Source of the DNA: Alphaproteobacteria bacterium
GTDB taxonomy: Bacteria > Pseudomonadota > Alphaproteobacteria > Micavibrionales > Micavibrionaceae
Length of the DNA stretch: 50,349 nucleotides
Assembly (NCBI GenBank): GCA_021208265.1
Contig: JAJOJU010000053.1
Coordinates: 1-50,349 of the forward strand
Direction: 5' to 3'
Shown here: positions 20,336-29,516 of the stretch, piece by piece
How the letters are laid out: each line of letters starts with the position of its first letter
Position numbering within the stretch: the first letter of the stretch is position 1
The notes under the pieces: generated by a model
Databases searched by the model: none
Told to the model about the DNA's origin: nothing
What the model saw: the letters and a program-made list of their open reading frames with translations, nothing else
Position numbers and translations under genes: made by a program

Positions 20336-21346
20336 ATGACAAATCTGCCGATCCATCATCCTGTCGTGAAAACTCCGAAAGTTGGGGTTTTACTGCTCAA
20401 TCTGGGTACGCCGGATGCCACGGATTATTGGTCGATGCGGCGGTATTTGAACGAATTCTTAAGTGACCGGCGGGTGATTGATTATTCCCCGCTGCTTTGG
20501 CAGCCGCTTTTGCAAGGCATTATTCTGACCACGCGTCCTTCCCGGTCTGGCCATGCGTATGAGCAGATCTGGAATAAAGACAAGAATGAATCCCCCTTAA
20601 AAACATACACGCGCGCGCAGGCGGAAAAGCTGGCGCAGAAATTGTCAGGCATTGCGGTTTCATGGGGCATGCGCTACGGCAACCCGTCCACCAAGGCCGG
20701 GATTGATGAGTTATTAGAACAAGGCTGCACGAAAATCCTGCTCTTGGCGCTTTATCCGCAATACAGCGCCTGCACTACGGCGACGGCGTATGACAAGGCC
20801 TTTTCCCATTTAAAAACCCTGCGCTGGCAGCCCGCCATCCGCACCGCGCCGCCCTGGCATGATGATCCGGCTTATATTGATCTTTTGGCCGAAGCGTACG
20901 CGTACAGTTCTCACGTACGGGTGAGGCAGAAGCGGTGCTATGCTCCTTCCATGGTCTGCCGAAGCGTTATCTGATGCAGGGTGATCCGTATCACTGCCAC
21001 TGCGTTAAAACATCCCGTCTTGTGCGCGAGAAGCTGGGCTGGTCGGAAGAGCGCTGGATCACAACCTTCCAGTCACGTTTCGGACCGGAAGAATGGCTCC
21101 AGCCTTATACCGATAAAACGGTTGAAGCAATGGCGGAAAAGGGCGTAAAGCATCTGGCCGTTATTTCACCCGCTTTCGTTTCGGAATGCGTGGAGACGCT
21201 GGAAGAAATCAATATCGGGCTGCGCGAGACGTTTTTTGGAAAAGGGCGGGGAGATGTTTACTTATATTCCCTGTTTAAATGCCGAGGATTCCCATATCGA
21301 TTTTCTGGCCGGGCGCATTAAAACCGAGCTCGCGGGTTGGCTATAA
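20336..21346 (+). CDS. hemH: ferrochelatase (frameshifted)
   Basis: HemH inserts Fe2+ into protoporphyrin IX, the last step of protohaem synthesis. Three frames combine into a ~336-residue protein: GVLLLNLGTPD at the start, LALYPQYSACTTAT in the middle, then FHGLPKRYL, the ferrochelatase signature that holds the catalytic His, and SPAFVSECVETLEEI with the second conserved region. One shift is near 20893-20915. The second is near 21240-21252, after which a third frame gives YIPCLNAEDSHIDFL and ends AGWL with TAA at 21344-21346, as normal ferrochelatases do. It is convergent with divL, separated by 6 bp. Confidence 0.92.
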
Positions 21347-21352
21347 AAACCT

Positions 21353-23769
21353 TTATTTTAGTGCAATCTTGACCTTCTTGGTTTCCGTCACCGTTTTTTC
21401 CGGGAAGGGAATAAACAGGCTGACTGTCGTGCCTTTGCCGGGCTCGCTCTGTAAATCTACCGTGCCTTGATGCAGGCTGACGATGTTTTTAACGAGCGAT
21501 AAGCCGAGGCCTGCGCCGCCGACTTGCCCTTTTTCCGCGCTGTGGGCCAGACCCCGCTGGGCGCGCTCAAACGGTTGGAAGATGCGTAAATGATTTTCAC
21601 GTTTGATACCGATCCCGGTATCGGAAACCGTTAGCGTGATACCGTTTGACTGTTTCTTGGCACCGATGGTGATGGACCCGCCGGACGGCGTAAAAGCAAT
21701 CGAGTTACGGATCAGATTGACCAGGGCCTGTTTAACGCGGCGCTCGTCAATTTCGATGCTGCCGATATTGGCGGCACAGGCAATACTGACCTCAATCTTT
21801 TCTTTGCGCGCCCATTCCTGCGTTAGGTCCAGAAGGCTTGCCAGCATATCCTTGATTTTGACAGGGGCTAGGTCGAGGCTCATATACCCGGCTTCAATTG
21901 TCGACAGATCAAGAATATCATTGATCAGCCCCAAAAGGCGGTTGCTGGCGAGCTGTATATCACGCGTATATTCCTTTTGCCGCCCGTTTAGCGGGCCAAA
22001 ATATTCCTGATCCAGAATATCGTTAAAGCCCATAATGGCGGAAAGTGGTGTACGCAGCTGGTAAGATACATTGGCAAGGAAATCCAGCTTCAATTTTTCC
22101 GCTGCTTCCAGCGCTGAATTTTTCTCACGCAGCGCGTTTTCAACACGTACGCTATCTGTCACATCGATGAAGGTGATCAAAACCCCGCCATCGGGCAGCG
22201 GCACGGCGCTGTAATCAACCAGCGTACCGTCATTACGTGATAACCGCCCTTCGCGCATGGAACGGTCCAGCGTCATGGCGATCATATCTTCTTTGGCTTC
22301 ATCCCATTTATCATCATCGAACAGGTTCTTGACCTTTTCAACGATGCGGCTGATATGAGGCTCAGACTCAAGATCTTCCGGGTTCAGGTGCCAAAGCCGC
22401 CCATATGAGGGGTTCCAGAGTTTGAGACGCCCGTCGCCGCCGAACGCTGCCACACCCTCGCCCAGATTATCGAGTGTTTCCTTCTGCACGGCGATCAGCG
22501 TGTTGTAAGATGATTCAAGCTCAAGGCGGCTGGTCACATCTTCAAACGTCATCATAAGGCCCCCGGCGCTTTGTGCCACAACCAGCATGCGAAGCGCGCT
22601 GCCGTCCGGCAAATAGAGCATATCCTCATAGGGGTCGATCAGTCCGGTGAACATATCCAGCCAGCTTTGCTTGAAGCGCGGGAAATCAGCCTGTTCCGGC
22701 AGACGGCGCTCCTCGCGCAGCTTTTCCATCACCTCGCCCAGCTTGGGTTTGGTGTTCAGCCATCCATCCTCCAGCCCCCATAATTGCGCGAAGGCGGAGT
22801 TGTAAAAATCAAGCCGCTGGTCGGCGTTATAAATGCCAATGGCCGTGCGCAGCTGTTCCAGCAATTCATGCGTGGTGGCCTGATAGCGTTTGAGGTCGTT
22901 TTTCCAGTTCTCGCGCCTCGGTCACATCCTCCGCCAGCCCCAGCGTTGTATTGTTTTCTTGCGGGATTTCATGGATACGCATCAGGCGCCGTTTGCCGTT
23001 TACGATCACATGTGCTTCGCTGGTTTGTGCTGTTTTCTTATCCAGCGCGGCATAGGCGAGATCGGGGCCCGGCATGATATCGTTTCTGATATCGTTTTTG
23101 CCGCCCTGTTTTTTACGGGGCGCCCGCGGCAAATTCCTTTTGTTCGGCGATGATGGTTTCGGGTGTGCTGGCTAATTTGTAGGCGTAAGCTTCGTTCACC
23201 CAGATGATTTTCTGGTCGGAATCCCGCTGCCAGGCGGGCCAGGGAAGGGTTTCAAGCGCGCTGGTTGTTTGTGCAGGTTGTTCGGTTTCACTGTTTTGTT
23301 CTTCGATATAATCTTCCTGCGCGGTAATCTGGCTGGTGACATCTTCTACCCACATTACAAGGAAGGCATTGCCCCCGCTCTGGTCCACCCCGCGTGCACC
23401 TGATATTTTCAGATGTTTGTTTTCGGTTTTATCTGCACCATACAGTGTGAAGGGTACGCCATCTTGTTTCAGGCGGCCCCAAAAGCTCTCAAACGCCACG
23501 CCATCGCCAGGTGATAGCGCATTTTGAATATCGGAAAAACTCTGGATGCGGGGCAGGCCCAGACAATCGCAAAATCCTTGGGAATAGGCTACCGATCCAT
23601 CGCGCGCGAAACCGCAATAATGACCGGGAAAAGCAGCTAAAAAAGCCTCCAGCCGCGCGTTTTCAGCCTCCAGCCGGTCGGTGCCGCTGATCGGTGCCAG
23701 TAATTTCGTAAGAAAAGAGGGTTTAGCCTGACTCACGGATTCAATTGTAAAGCCGGGCTTGTGTTTCAT
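21353..23769 (-). CDS. divL: DivL-like PAS tyrosine kinase homologue (frameshifted)
   Basis: About 805 residues after joining three frames at 23117-23120 (one extra C in a CCCC run) and 22899-22903 (one extra A in AAAAA). PAS-like regions precede a HisKA dimerisation helix and an HATPase_c domain. The HisKA motif reads LDFLANVSYQLRTPL: the usual phosphorylated His is a tyrosine (codon 22061-22063), the hallmark of Caulobacter DivL, which binds DivK and controls CckA in the cell-cycle phosphorelay. The ATP site is intact (LVNLIRNSIAF, DTGIGI, GGAGLGLSLV). The ATG at 23769 has AGG just upstream. It starts 24 bp after purU on the same strand, so the two may be co-transcribed. The assignment rests mainly on the tyrosine. 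Confidence 0.8.
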
Positions 23770-23793
23770 CAAGCCTGCATTCGGTTGGCAGGT

Positions 23794-24633
23794 TTACAAA
23801 ATCACCGTTCGGTGACCGTGCAGAAAAATACGGCGTTCGCTGTATAGTTCAATGGCGCGGGCCAGAACGCGGGCTTCGGTATCACGCCCCACGGTTTGCA
23901 GCTTTGTCGGCGTATGGGCATGGGTGATGCGCATGGTGTCCTGTTCGATGATTGGGCCTTCATCAAGATCACTTGTCGCGAAATGCGCGGTGGCGCCGAT
24001 AATTTTCACCCCGCGCTCATAGGCCTGATGATAAGGTTTGGCACCCTTGAAGCCGGGCAGGAAAGAATGGTGGATATTTATTACCCGGCCCGCATAATCG
24101 CGGCAGAAATCTTCCGACATGATCTGCATATAACGGGCTAGCACGATGAGCTCCGCTCCCGTGTGATCGATAAGCGTGCGCAGCTTGATTTCCTGTTCAG
24201 TTTTGGTTTCCGGTGTAATGGGGAAGTGATGGAAGGCAAGGCCCCGGCTTTCCACCTGCGGGCGGCAAGTTGGGTGGTTAGATGCCACACCCACGATATC
24301 AATATTCAAATGGCTGGTACGCCAGCGGTAGAGAATATCATTCAGGCAGTGGTCTTCCTTGGACACCAGAATAAGGGTTTTCAGCGGCGCTTCTGCTAGT
24401 GTAATCGCGGCGTTCGTACCGTACGTTTTTTGTACGCTTTCGAACGTACGGATAAATTTTTCTTGAGATTCCGGTGTTTGCGGGTTGTAAACCACGCGCA
24501 TAAAAAACTGGCCTGACAGGTGATCAAAAAACTGGGCGGATTCCTCAATATTGCAGTCGGACGCCGCTAGCGCGCCGGCCACGGCGGCCACGATTCCGAG
24601 TTTATCTTCACAATTCAGGCGCAGGATATACAT
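23794..24633 (-). CDS. purU: formyltetrahydrofolate deformylase
   Basis: PurU hydrolyses 10-formyl-THF to formate and THF, balancing the one-carbon pool. The 279-residue protein has an N-terminal ACT domain (about residues 2-80, LNCEDKLGIVAAVAGALA) that senses ligand in E. coli PurU, and a C-terminal formyltransferase-fold domain with NIHHSFLPGFKGAKPYHQAYERGVK (the HHSFLP motif) and SDLDEGPIIEQD (catalytic Asp). Length is normal. A 9-bp hairpin lies directly against the start codon (24634-24658). Confidence 0.95.
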   Translation of the reverse strand: MYILRLNCEDKLGIVAAVAGALAASDCNIEESAQFFDHLSGQFFMRVVYNPQTPESQEKFIRTFESVQKTYGTNAAITLAEAPLKTLILVSKEDHCLNDILYRWRTSHLNIDIVGVASNHPTCRPQVESRGLAFHHFPITPETKTEQEIKLRTLIDHTGAELIVLARYMQIMSEDFCRDYAGRVINIHHSFLPGFKGAKPYHQAYERGVKIIGATAHFATSDLDEGPIIEQDTMRITHAHTPTKLQTVGRDTEARVLARAIELYSERRIFLHGHRTVIL

Positions 24634-24658
24634 CAGGCATTCTTATCGGGAATGCCTG
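24634..24658 (-). promoter_or_regulatory. hairpin abutting the purU start codon
   Basis: A perfect 9-bp inverted repeat (CAGGCATTC at 24634-24642, GAATGCCTG at 24650-24658, 7-nt loop) ends at the base before the purU ATG. In the mRNA it would lie where the ribosome binding site should be and the only AGG lies inside the stem, so it could control translation. It could equally be a protein-binding operator shared with the divergent small gene. Its role is inferred. Confidence 0.45.
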
Positions 24659-24697
24659 CTACTGGCAAGTGGGTGCGGGCGGAATATATTAGATGGT

Positions 24698-24952
24698 ATG
24701 ACAACGCAAATTATCTTCAATGAAGCCTTGAGCCGCTATGAGATGGAACTGGAAGGCTACACGGTTTTTGCCAATGTACGGCAAAAAGACGGCACGCTTT
24801 ATATCGATTACGTGGAAGCCCCGCCTGAGCTGCGCGGCAAGGGCGCAGCCTCTGTTTTGATGGAGGGGCTTGTTGCCATCGCCAAGGCTGAAAACCTTGA
24901 GATATTCCCCATATGCGGCTATGCCGCCTCATGGCTAAGGCGGCATAGTTAG
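24698..24952 (+). CDS. YjdJ-type GNAT-like N-acetyltransferase
   Basis: The 84-residue product has the short GNAT-like pattern of the YjdJ family: GTLYIDYVEAPPELRGKGAASVLMEGLV (acetyl-CoA-binding loop RGKGAA) and FPICGYAASWLRRH at the end. The substrate is unknown. I take the ATG at 24698 as start; an upstream extension would overlap the divergent purU gene. An inverted repeat overlaps its 3' end. Confidence 0.75.
   Translation: MTTQIIFNEALSRYEMELEGYTVFANVRQKDGTLYIDYVEAPPELRGKGAASVLMEGLVAIAKAENLEIFPICGYAASWLRRHS
24920..24947 (+). terminator. hairpin at the 3' end of the GNAT-like gene
   Basis: A perfect 10-bp inverted repeat (TATGCCGCCT at 24920-24929, AGGCGGCATA at 24938-24947, 8-nt loop) lies over the last codons of the gene. 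The following sequence GTTAGTTCTCTTCCC is only moderately T-rich, so termination is plausible but not certain. It could also protect the end of the convergent ahcY transcript. Confidence 0.4.
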
Positions 24953-24973
24953 TTCTCTTCCCGCTAATCGCTA

Positions 24974-26284
24974 TTAGTAGCGGTAAGTATCGTTCTTGAA
25001 CGGGCCTTTTTGCGCCACGCCGATATATTCGGCTTGCTCTTTCGAAAGAGTGGAAAGCTTCGCGCCCACTTTTTCAAGATGCAGCATCGCCACTTTTTCA
25101 TCCAGATGTTTGGGCAGAACATAGACTTTGTTGTCGTAAGCGGAGGAGTTATTCCACAGCTCAATCTGCGCCAGTGTCTGGTTGGTGAAGGAAGCACTCA
25201 TCACGAATGATGGGTGGCCGGTGGCGCAGCCCAGGTTCACAAGGCGGCCTTCCGCCAGCAGAACGATTTTCTTGCCGCTCGGGAATTCAATCATATCCAC
25301 CTGCGGCTTAACATTCGTCCATTTCATGTTGCGCAGCGGTTCCACCTGAATTTCATTGTCAAAGTGGCCGATGTTACAAACAATGGCGTAATCTTTCATG
25401 TTGCGCATGTGATCAACGGTGATGATGTCTTTGTTACCGGTTGTGGTCACGAAGATATCGGCCTGCGGCGCGGCATCTTCCATCGTTACCACTTCAAAGC
25501 CTTCCATCGCGGCTTGCAGCGCGCAGATCGGGTCAATTTCAGAAACCATCACGCGGCAGCCCGCCTGACGTAAGCTTTCAGCAGAGCCTTTGCCCACATC
25601 GCCAAAACCCGCCACCATGGCAACTTTACCCGCCATCATAACATCTGTCGCGCGGCGGATCGCATCCACGAGCGATTCACGGCAGCCATATTTGTTGTCG
25701 AATTTCGATTTGGTCACGGAATCGTTCACGTTAATGGCGGGGCACAGAAGCTGGCCTTTCTTCGCCATTTCGTTCAGGCGCAGCACGCCTGTTGTCGTTT
25801 CTTCGGAAATACCTTTGATTTCATCGAAATACTGGGGGTATTTGTCATGCATCATTTTAGTGAGGTCGCCGCCGTCATCCAAAATCATATTGGGCTTCCA
25901 GCCATCGGGGCCGTGGATGGTTTGTTCGATGCACCAGTCATATTCTTCTTCGTTCATGCCTTTCCATGCGAAAACGGGTGTGCCTGTCGCGGCAATCGCG
26001 GCGGCGGCGTGATCTTGGGTGGAGAAGATGTTACAAGAAGACCAGCGTACGGTGGCGCCCAAAGCTTGCAGTGTTTCGATCAGCACGGCTGTTTGAATGG
26101 TCATGTGCAGGCAGCCGACAATGCGCGCGCCTTTTAAGGGCTGGGCAGCGCCATATTCCGCGCGGGTTGCCATCAGGCCCGGCATTTCCACTTCCGCCAG
26201 TTCAATTTCCTTGCGGCCCCATTCGGCGAGGCTGATGTCTTTTACCTTGTAATCGTTGCTAACAGTTTTGGGCTGAGCGGTCAT
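24974..26284 (-). CDS. ahcY: adenosylhomocysteinase
   Basis: AhcY splits S-adenosylhomocysteine, the product of SAM-dependent methylations, into adenosine and homocysteine, using tightly bound NAD+. The 436-residue protein has [36 protein letters not shown], the NAD-binding Rossmann motif [16 protein letters not shown], and a C-terminal end KNDTYRY, which is characteristic of the family. The ATG at 26284 follows AGGAG. A TTGACA sequence lies about 44 bp upstream, inside the tail of the preceding gene, and may be its own promoter. Confidence 0.97.
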   Translation of the reverse strand: MTAQPKTVSNDYKVKDISLAEWGRKEIELAEVEMPGLMATRAEYGAAQPLKGARIVGCLHMTIQTAVLIETLQALGATVRWSSCNIFSTQDHAAAAIAATGTPVFAWKGMNEEEYDWCIEQTIHGPDGWKPNMILDDGGDLTKMMHDKYPQYFDEIKGISEETTTGVLRLNEMAKKGQLLCPAINVNDSVTKSKFDNKYGCRESLVDAIRRATDVMMAGKVAMVAGFGDVGKGSAESLRQAGCRVMVSEIDPICALQAAMEGFEVVTMEDAAPQADIFVTTTGNKDIITVDHMRNMKDYAIVCNIGHFDNEIQVEPLRNMKWTNVKPQVDMIEFPSGKKIVLLAEGRLVNLGCATGHPSFVMSASFTNQTLAQIELWNNSSAYDNKVYVLPKHLDEKVAMLHLEKVGAKLSTLSKEQAEYIGVAQKGPFKNDTYRY

Positions 26285-26648
26285 AATCTGATATCTCCTG
26301 AAAAAATTTGTACCCTGTTTGCTTACCAGACGCAGCCGGGATGTCAACCGCTTCAGGGGCTATAATCAGCGTTTTCCCTGCCTTTGAAAGGGTAAGCGGT
26401 GCTGCTGATTTGGTTGCATGATGGGCATAGGTATGCAAGCCGCTGGCAAATGCCTGATCGATTAAATACTGGGCCTGTTTGAGAAGGCCTGCCTTTGGAC
26501 AGTTTCCCGCCGTTTTCAGACGGTCTAGATTGTTTAAAAACAGCTGGATATCTTCCAATGCTTCGATTTGAACATCGGACAGGTTCTCAGGATAAATTTC
26601 CTGATGGGTGAAAATGGCTTTGAGAGCCGCAATAGAGTTAGTCGTCAT
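26259..26648 (-). CDS. hypothetical protein upstream of ahcY
   Basis: The 129-residue product has a helical N-terminal part ([18 protein letters not shown]) and a C-terminal stretch from about residue 100. I do not recognise it. AAGGAAA precedes the ATG at 26648. Its last 26 bases overlap the start of ahcY, and a -35-like TTGACA lies within its last 25 codons, so the C-terminal part could be affected by a frameshift; a shorter protein is possible. A ~185-nt leader with several hairpins precedes it, and it probably heads the transcription unit that contains ahcY. Confidence 0.55.
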   Translation of the reverse strand: MTTNSIAALKAIFTHQEIYPENLSDVQIEALEDIQLFLNNLDRLKTAGNCPKAGLLKQAQYLIDQAFASGLHTYAHHATKSAAPLTLSKAGKTLIIAPEAVDIPAASGKQTGYKFFQEISDYDRSAQNC

Positions 26649-26834
26649 AATAGTTTCCTTTTGCGTTTTGGTTAAAAAACGCACCAAGAACATATCGTCA
26701 GGGGAGGGATGGAAAATCGTTCAACCTTGGTTCGTTGCCCTTGTTCCGGCCACATCCTTCTTTCGAAGAAACCACCTTGCCCAAGGAGGCAGGTTGGCAA
26801 GCACCCGGTAACGGGCACTTTCTTGATGCAATAG
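26649..26834 (-). promoter_or_regulatory. structured 5' leader, possible cis-regulatory RNA
   Basis: On the minus strand this ~185-nt region between a good promoter and the gene at 26648 holds several perfect short stems: GGCACT/AGTGCC, CCCG-TTAC-CGGG, CTTGCC/GGCAAG, TTCTTCGAAAGAA and GGATG/CATCC. No reading frame of note fits it. It does not match the SAM, SAH, cobalamin, glycine, TPP, FMN or ZTP consensus as I recall them. The first downstream genes are a hypothetical protein and ahcY, so a link to SAM/SAH is attractive but unproven. Confidence 0.45.
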
Positions 26835-26840
26835 TGCCAC

Positions 26841-26869
26841 CATAAACCATTTTAAAAAAATTTAGTCAA
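26841..26869 (-). promoter_or_regulatory. candidate sigma70 promoter of the ahcY unit
   Basis: On the minus strand TTGACT (complement of 26864-26869) is followed after 17 bp by TTTATG (complement of 26841-26846). Spacing is ideal; the -10 box differs from TATAAT in several places. It would start transcription near 26834, at the beginning of the structured leader. Confidence 0.5.
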
Positions 26870-26931
26870 GCTTTGCCGCTGTTAAGCAAGCGTTAAGAAG
26901 CCTTGGTTATGATAGGGGCAAGGATAAGATT

Positions 26932-27321
26932 ATGGCTATTAACTTTAATGAAAGCACCCAGCAGCAGCGTTTTATCTATAAGCCGCACGAGAGCGAACCT
27001 CATGTGTGGGTGATTTTCGAATACAAGACATATAAGGGCCCCAAGGGTGGTTATGATGCCGTGGGTGATTACAGATTGATTGCGACTGACGAAAACCCGG
27101 AAGTAACCATCAAAAAGCTGGAGGCCATATGCCGTTTGCTGGATGGTAAACAGCCGCTCGAAAATTTCGGAAATTTGACGGAATCCCGGCTTTTATTTAA
27201 TATTAAGAAAAAAGAAGATGTAAACGACCCGACAGTTATGACATTCCGTACGCATGATGGTACGGGGGTCTCACAGGAAAATGCGGTGTTAACAGTAGAG
27301 AAAGGTGTATTGCATGAGTGA
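26932..27321 (+). CDS. hypothetical protein
   Basis: The 129-residue product is soluble and acidic to neutral, with a beta-rich look at its start (FIYKPHESEPHVWVIFEYKTYKG) and a helical middle (TIKKLEAICRLLDGKQPL). I do not recognise the family. AAGGA lies about 10 bases before the ATG. A 52-codon gene starts inside its last codons, so the two are probably translated together. Confidence 0.55.
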   Translation: MAINFNESTQQQRFIYKPHESEPHVWVIFEYKTYKGPKGGYDAVGDYRLIATDENPEVTIKKLEAICRLLDGKQPLENFGNLTESRLLFNIKKKEDVNDPTVMTFRTHDGTGVSQENAVLTVEKGVLHE

Positions 27322-27472
27322 TTTTAGTAAAGGTTTTGGCTCAGAAGCTGTTGGAAATCGGGCAGCAACGAGCATTTCCCAAGTTTGCTACGGTGTCTGC
27401 GCTGCGTCCAGCGCGCCGCAAGCAGATATGACGCTTGATAATAACAATACATTAGGAATCGGACAGCCTTAA
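27314..27472 (+). CDS. small protein, translationally coupled to the gene upstream
   Basis: A 52-codon frame starts with the ATG at 27314, overlapping the end of the preceding gene by 8 bases in an ATGAGTGA arrangement, and ends with TAA at 27470-27472. The product is MSDFSKGFGSEAVGN... with two cysteines in VCYGVCAASSA and a glycine-ended tail (LGIGQP). It overlaps the end of the convergent RapZ-like gene by 4 bp. Nothing shows its role; the tight coupling is the main argument that it is real. Confidence 0.4.
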   Translation: MSDFSKGFGSEAVGNRAATSISQVCYGVCAASSAPQADMTLDNNNTLGIGQP

Positions 27473-27840
27473 TCCAGCTCTCTGTGCTTCACATGCACAG
27501 TCAGGGGCGGCGTATGTGTACGTGCCCATGCGGCGATTTGTTCAACCACGTACACTGACCGGTGACGCCCACCCGTACACCCCACAGCGGTAACCAGCTC
27601 TTCCTTTCCATCTTCCTGATAGCGCGGGATGACAGTTTCCAGCAGCGTTTTGAAATCTCTCATGAAATCAGCGAAGGCCGGATCGGCAGCGATATAAGCT
27701 CCGGCGGCTTTGTCTTTCCCGGTGAGCGGACGCAGCTTCTCCACCCAATAAGGGTTTTGCAGGAAGCGTACATCCATCAGAATGTTTGCTTCAGGGGCGG
27801 GGCCGTTTTTATACCCGAAGGATAGCAGCGTTAGTTTCAT
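27469..27840 (-). CDS. stand-alone RapZ C-terminal domain protein
   Basis: The 123-residue product matches only the C-terminal half of RapZ (YvcJ/YhbJ). The signatures are SFGYKNG at the start, MDVRFLQNPYWVEKLRPLTGKD and AVGCTGGRHRSVYVVEQIA. In E. coli this half binds GlcN6P and the RNA/RNase E partners; the ATP-binding N-terminal half with its P-loop is absent here. The start codon overlaps the chvG stop in ATGA, so it is translated with chvG. Alphaproteobacterial chv clusters commonly continue with hprK and a PTS EIIA gene; neither is present. Confidence 0.8.
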   Translation of the reverse strand: MKLTLLSFGYKNGPAPEANILMDVRFLQNPYWVEKLRPLTGKDKAAGAYIAADPAFADFMRDFKTLLETVIPRYQEDGKEELVTAVGCTGGRHRSVYVVEQIAAWARTHTPPLTVHVKHRELD

Positions 27841-29516
27841 AGCCGCGCCAGCACGATCGTGAAGCGCGCGCCCTTTACCTTGTTTTTATTGTCCTTGATA
27901 TTTTCGGCATAGATATGCCCGCCATGGGCTTCCACAATTTGCTGGCAGATGGCTAGCCCCAGCCCGGAATGATTGCCAAAATCTTCATGAAGCGGGCGTT
28001 CGGAATAGAAGCGTTCGAAGATATTTTCCAGCTTGCCGGGGGGAATGCCGGGGCCTTCATCTTCGATATGCATTGTTAGCTGGCGTTCCTGCGCATGGAG
28101 CGTGATCAGGATAGAGCCTTTCTTGGGTGAAAAAGACAGGGCGTTGGATAGCAAATTGTCCAAAACCTGCATAAGGCGGCTTTCAATACCGGCCACCTTG
28201 TAACTGCCATTCCCGTCAGCGGTATATCTGATAGCAATGCTGCCGGCTTTGACAATACGTCCGGGGGTGCGGGCTTTACCGGTTTTACGCTCCAGCCCTG
28301 GTTCATAACTATCCAGCAGCGTATGGATCAGAAAATTCATATCCACCGGCAGCAACGCTTCGCGCGACAGCTCGGTATCAAGGCGGGACGCGGCGGAGAT
28401 ATCGCTGATAAGCCGCGACATGCGGTCGGCATCGTGCACGATAATGCCGAGCAGTTTTTCAAGATCATCCTTCTTTTTAACGCGTCCGGCAGTTTCCGCC
28501 GCGCTTTTAAGCGATGTCAGCGGGTTTTTTAGTTCATGCGCTACTTCCGCAGCAAAACGCTCGATCCGGTCCATCCGGCTCCACAGCGTTTCGGTCATGT
28601 TACGGAGGACGACCGAAAGTTCGCCGATTTCATCATGGCGTTCGCTGAAATCAGGAATGTCGGAACCGCGGGAATGTCCGGCCCGCATGGAGTCGGCGGC
28701 GCGGGCAAGCTTTCGTAAAGGGGCTGCGATTGTGCCTGATAAATAAATAGACAGCAAAATGGTGATTAACAGCGTACCCAGAAAGACCCGCATAATATCA
28801 ACCCACAGCCTTGTGACTTCCTCCTGAATATCGCGGGCTTCACGGGTCATCAGGATGGCACCCAGAATTTGCCCGTCACGGCGGATGGGGGCGGAGGCCG
28901 ACAGGAACACAATGCCGTTTTCCTGCATCCAGGCGGACAGGCTGATTTTTCCGCTTAAGCCTTCTTCCGCATTGGGATAGTCTGCGGCGATGGCAGTTGC
29001 TTCATCCAACTGCGGATAGGCGGGGAGCGGATCGCCTGATGGCATCAATTTCAAAACAAACTTAGCCATGTTTTTAAGGATACGAATGCTCTCCAACTCC
29101 GGCTTTCGTTCTTCGGGCCAACGCTGTGGCGGTGGGTTCATGCGGGTGGAATCGCTTAAAAATTCACCATCAGCACTGAAAACAACAATCCGTTTTTCCC
29201 CGCCATAGGGGTTCAGGAAGGACCGCGTGGCAAACAAGCTGCGGGTAATGGCTTCCGCTTCCGGGGTTTCCAGTGCGTCATTTTCAAGGGCCCCGGAAAT
29301 GGCGGCGGCAACCAGCTCAGCATCGCTCTGGAAGGCCTCCAGCTTTGCCGTCACAAGGGTTTTTTGATAATCGCCCAGATACATCATGCCGATCGCCAGA
29401 ATGATAAGGGCCACGGCATTGACGCCGATAATCCGCACGGTCAGGCCGCTGATGCGCCGCTCCGGGCCGCTCCAGTAAAGGTCTAATATCTGTTCGCCGG
29501 GGCCGCGCTTACTCAT
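27837..29516 (-). CDS. chvG: sensor histidine kinase, ChvG/ExoS type
   Basis: ChvG senses envelope or acid stress and phosphorylates ChvI, controlling surface polysaccharide, motility and host interaction genes in relatives. The 559-residue protein has a membrane segment near residues 27-47, a periplasmic sensor region, a second membrane segment near residues 235-260, a HAMP domain, a HisKA box with FAAEVAHELKNPL (His intact) and an HATPase domain ending DEGPGIPPGKLENIFERFY and SGLGLAICQQIVEAHGG. Its start overlaps the end of chvI, and its stop overlaps the RapZ-like gene. Confidence 0.88.
   Translation of the reverse strand: MSKRGPGEQILDLYWSGPERRISGLTVRIIGVNAVALIILAIGMMYLGDYQKTLVTAKLEAFQSDAELVAAAISGALENDALETPEAEAITRSLFATRSFLNPYGGEKRIVVFSADGEFLSDSTRMNPPPQRWPEERKPELESIRILKNMAKFVLKLMPSGDPLPAYPQLDEATAIAADYPNAEEGLSGKISLSAWMQENGIVFLSASAPIRRDGQILGAILMTREARDIQEEVTRLWVDIMRVFLGTLLITILLSIYLSGTIAAPLRKLARAADSMRAGHSRGSDIPDFSERHDEIGELSVVLRNMTETLWSRMDRIERFAAEVAHELKNPLTSLKSAAETAGRVKKKDDLEKLLGIIVHDADRMSRLISDISAASRLDTELSREALLPVDMNFLIHTLLDSYEPGLERKTGKARTPGRIVKAGSIAIRYTADGNGSYKVAGIESRLMQVLDNLLSNALSFSPKKGSILITLHAQERQLTMHIEDEGPGIPPGKLENIFERFYSERPLHEDFGNHSGLGLAICQQIVEAHGGHIYAENIKDNKNKVKGARFTIVLARL

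Noticed and set aside
26689-26830. Possible SAM, SAH or glutamine riboswitch in the ahcY leader
   Set aside because: Only partial string similarity such as a GUUCA segment on the other strand; core consensus motifs are missing, so it is reported only as an unclassified structured leader.
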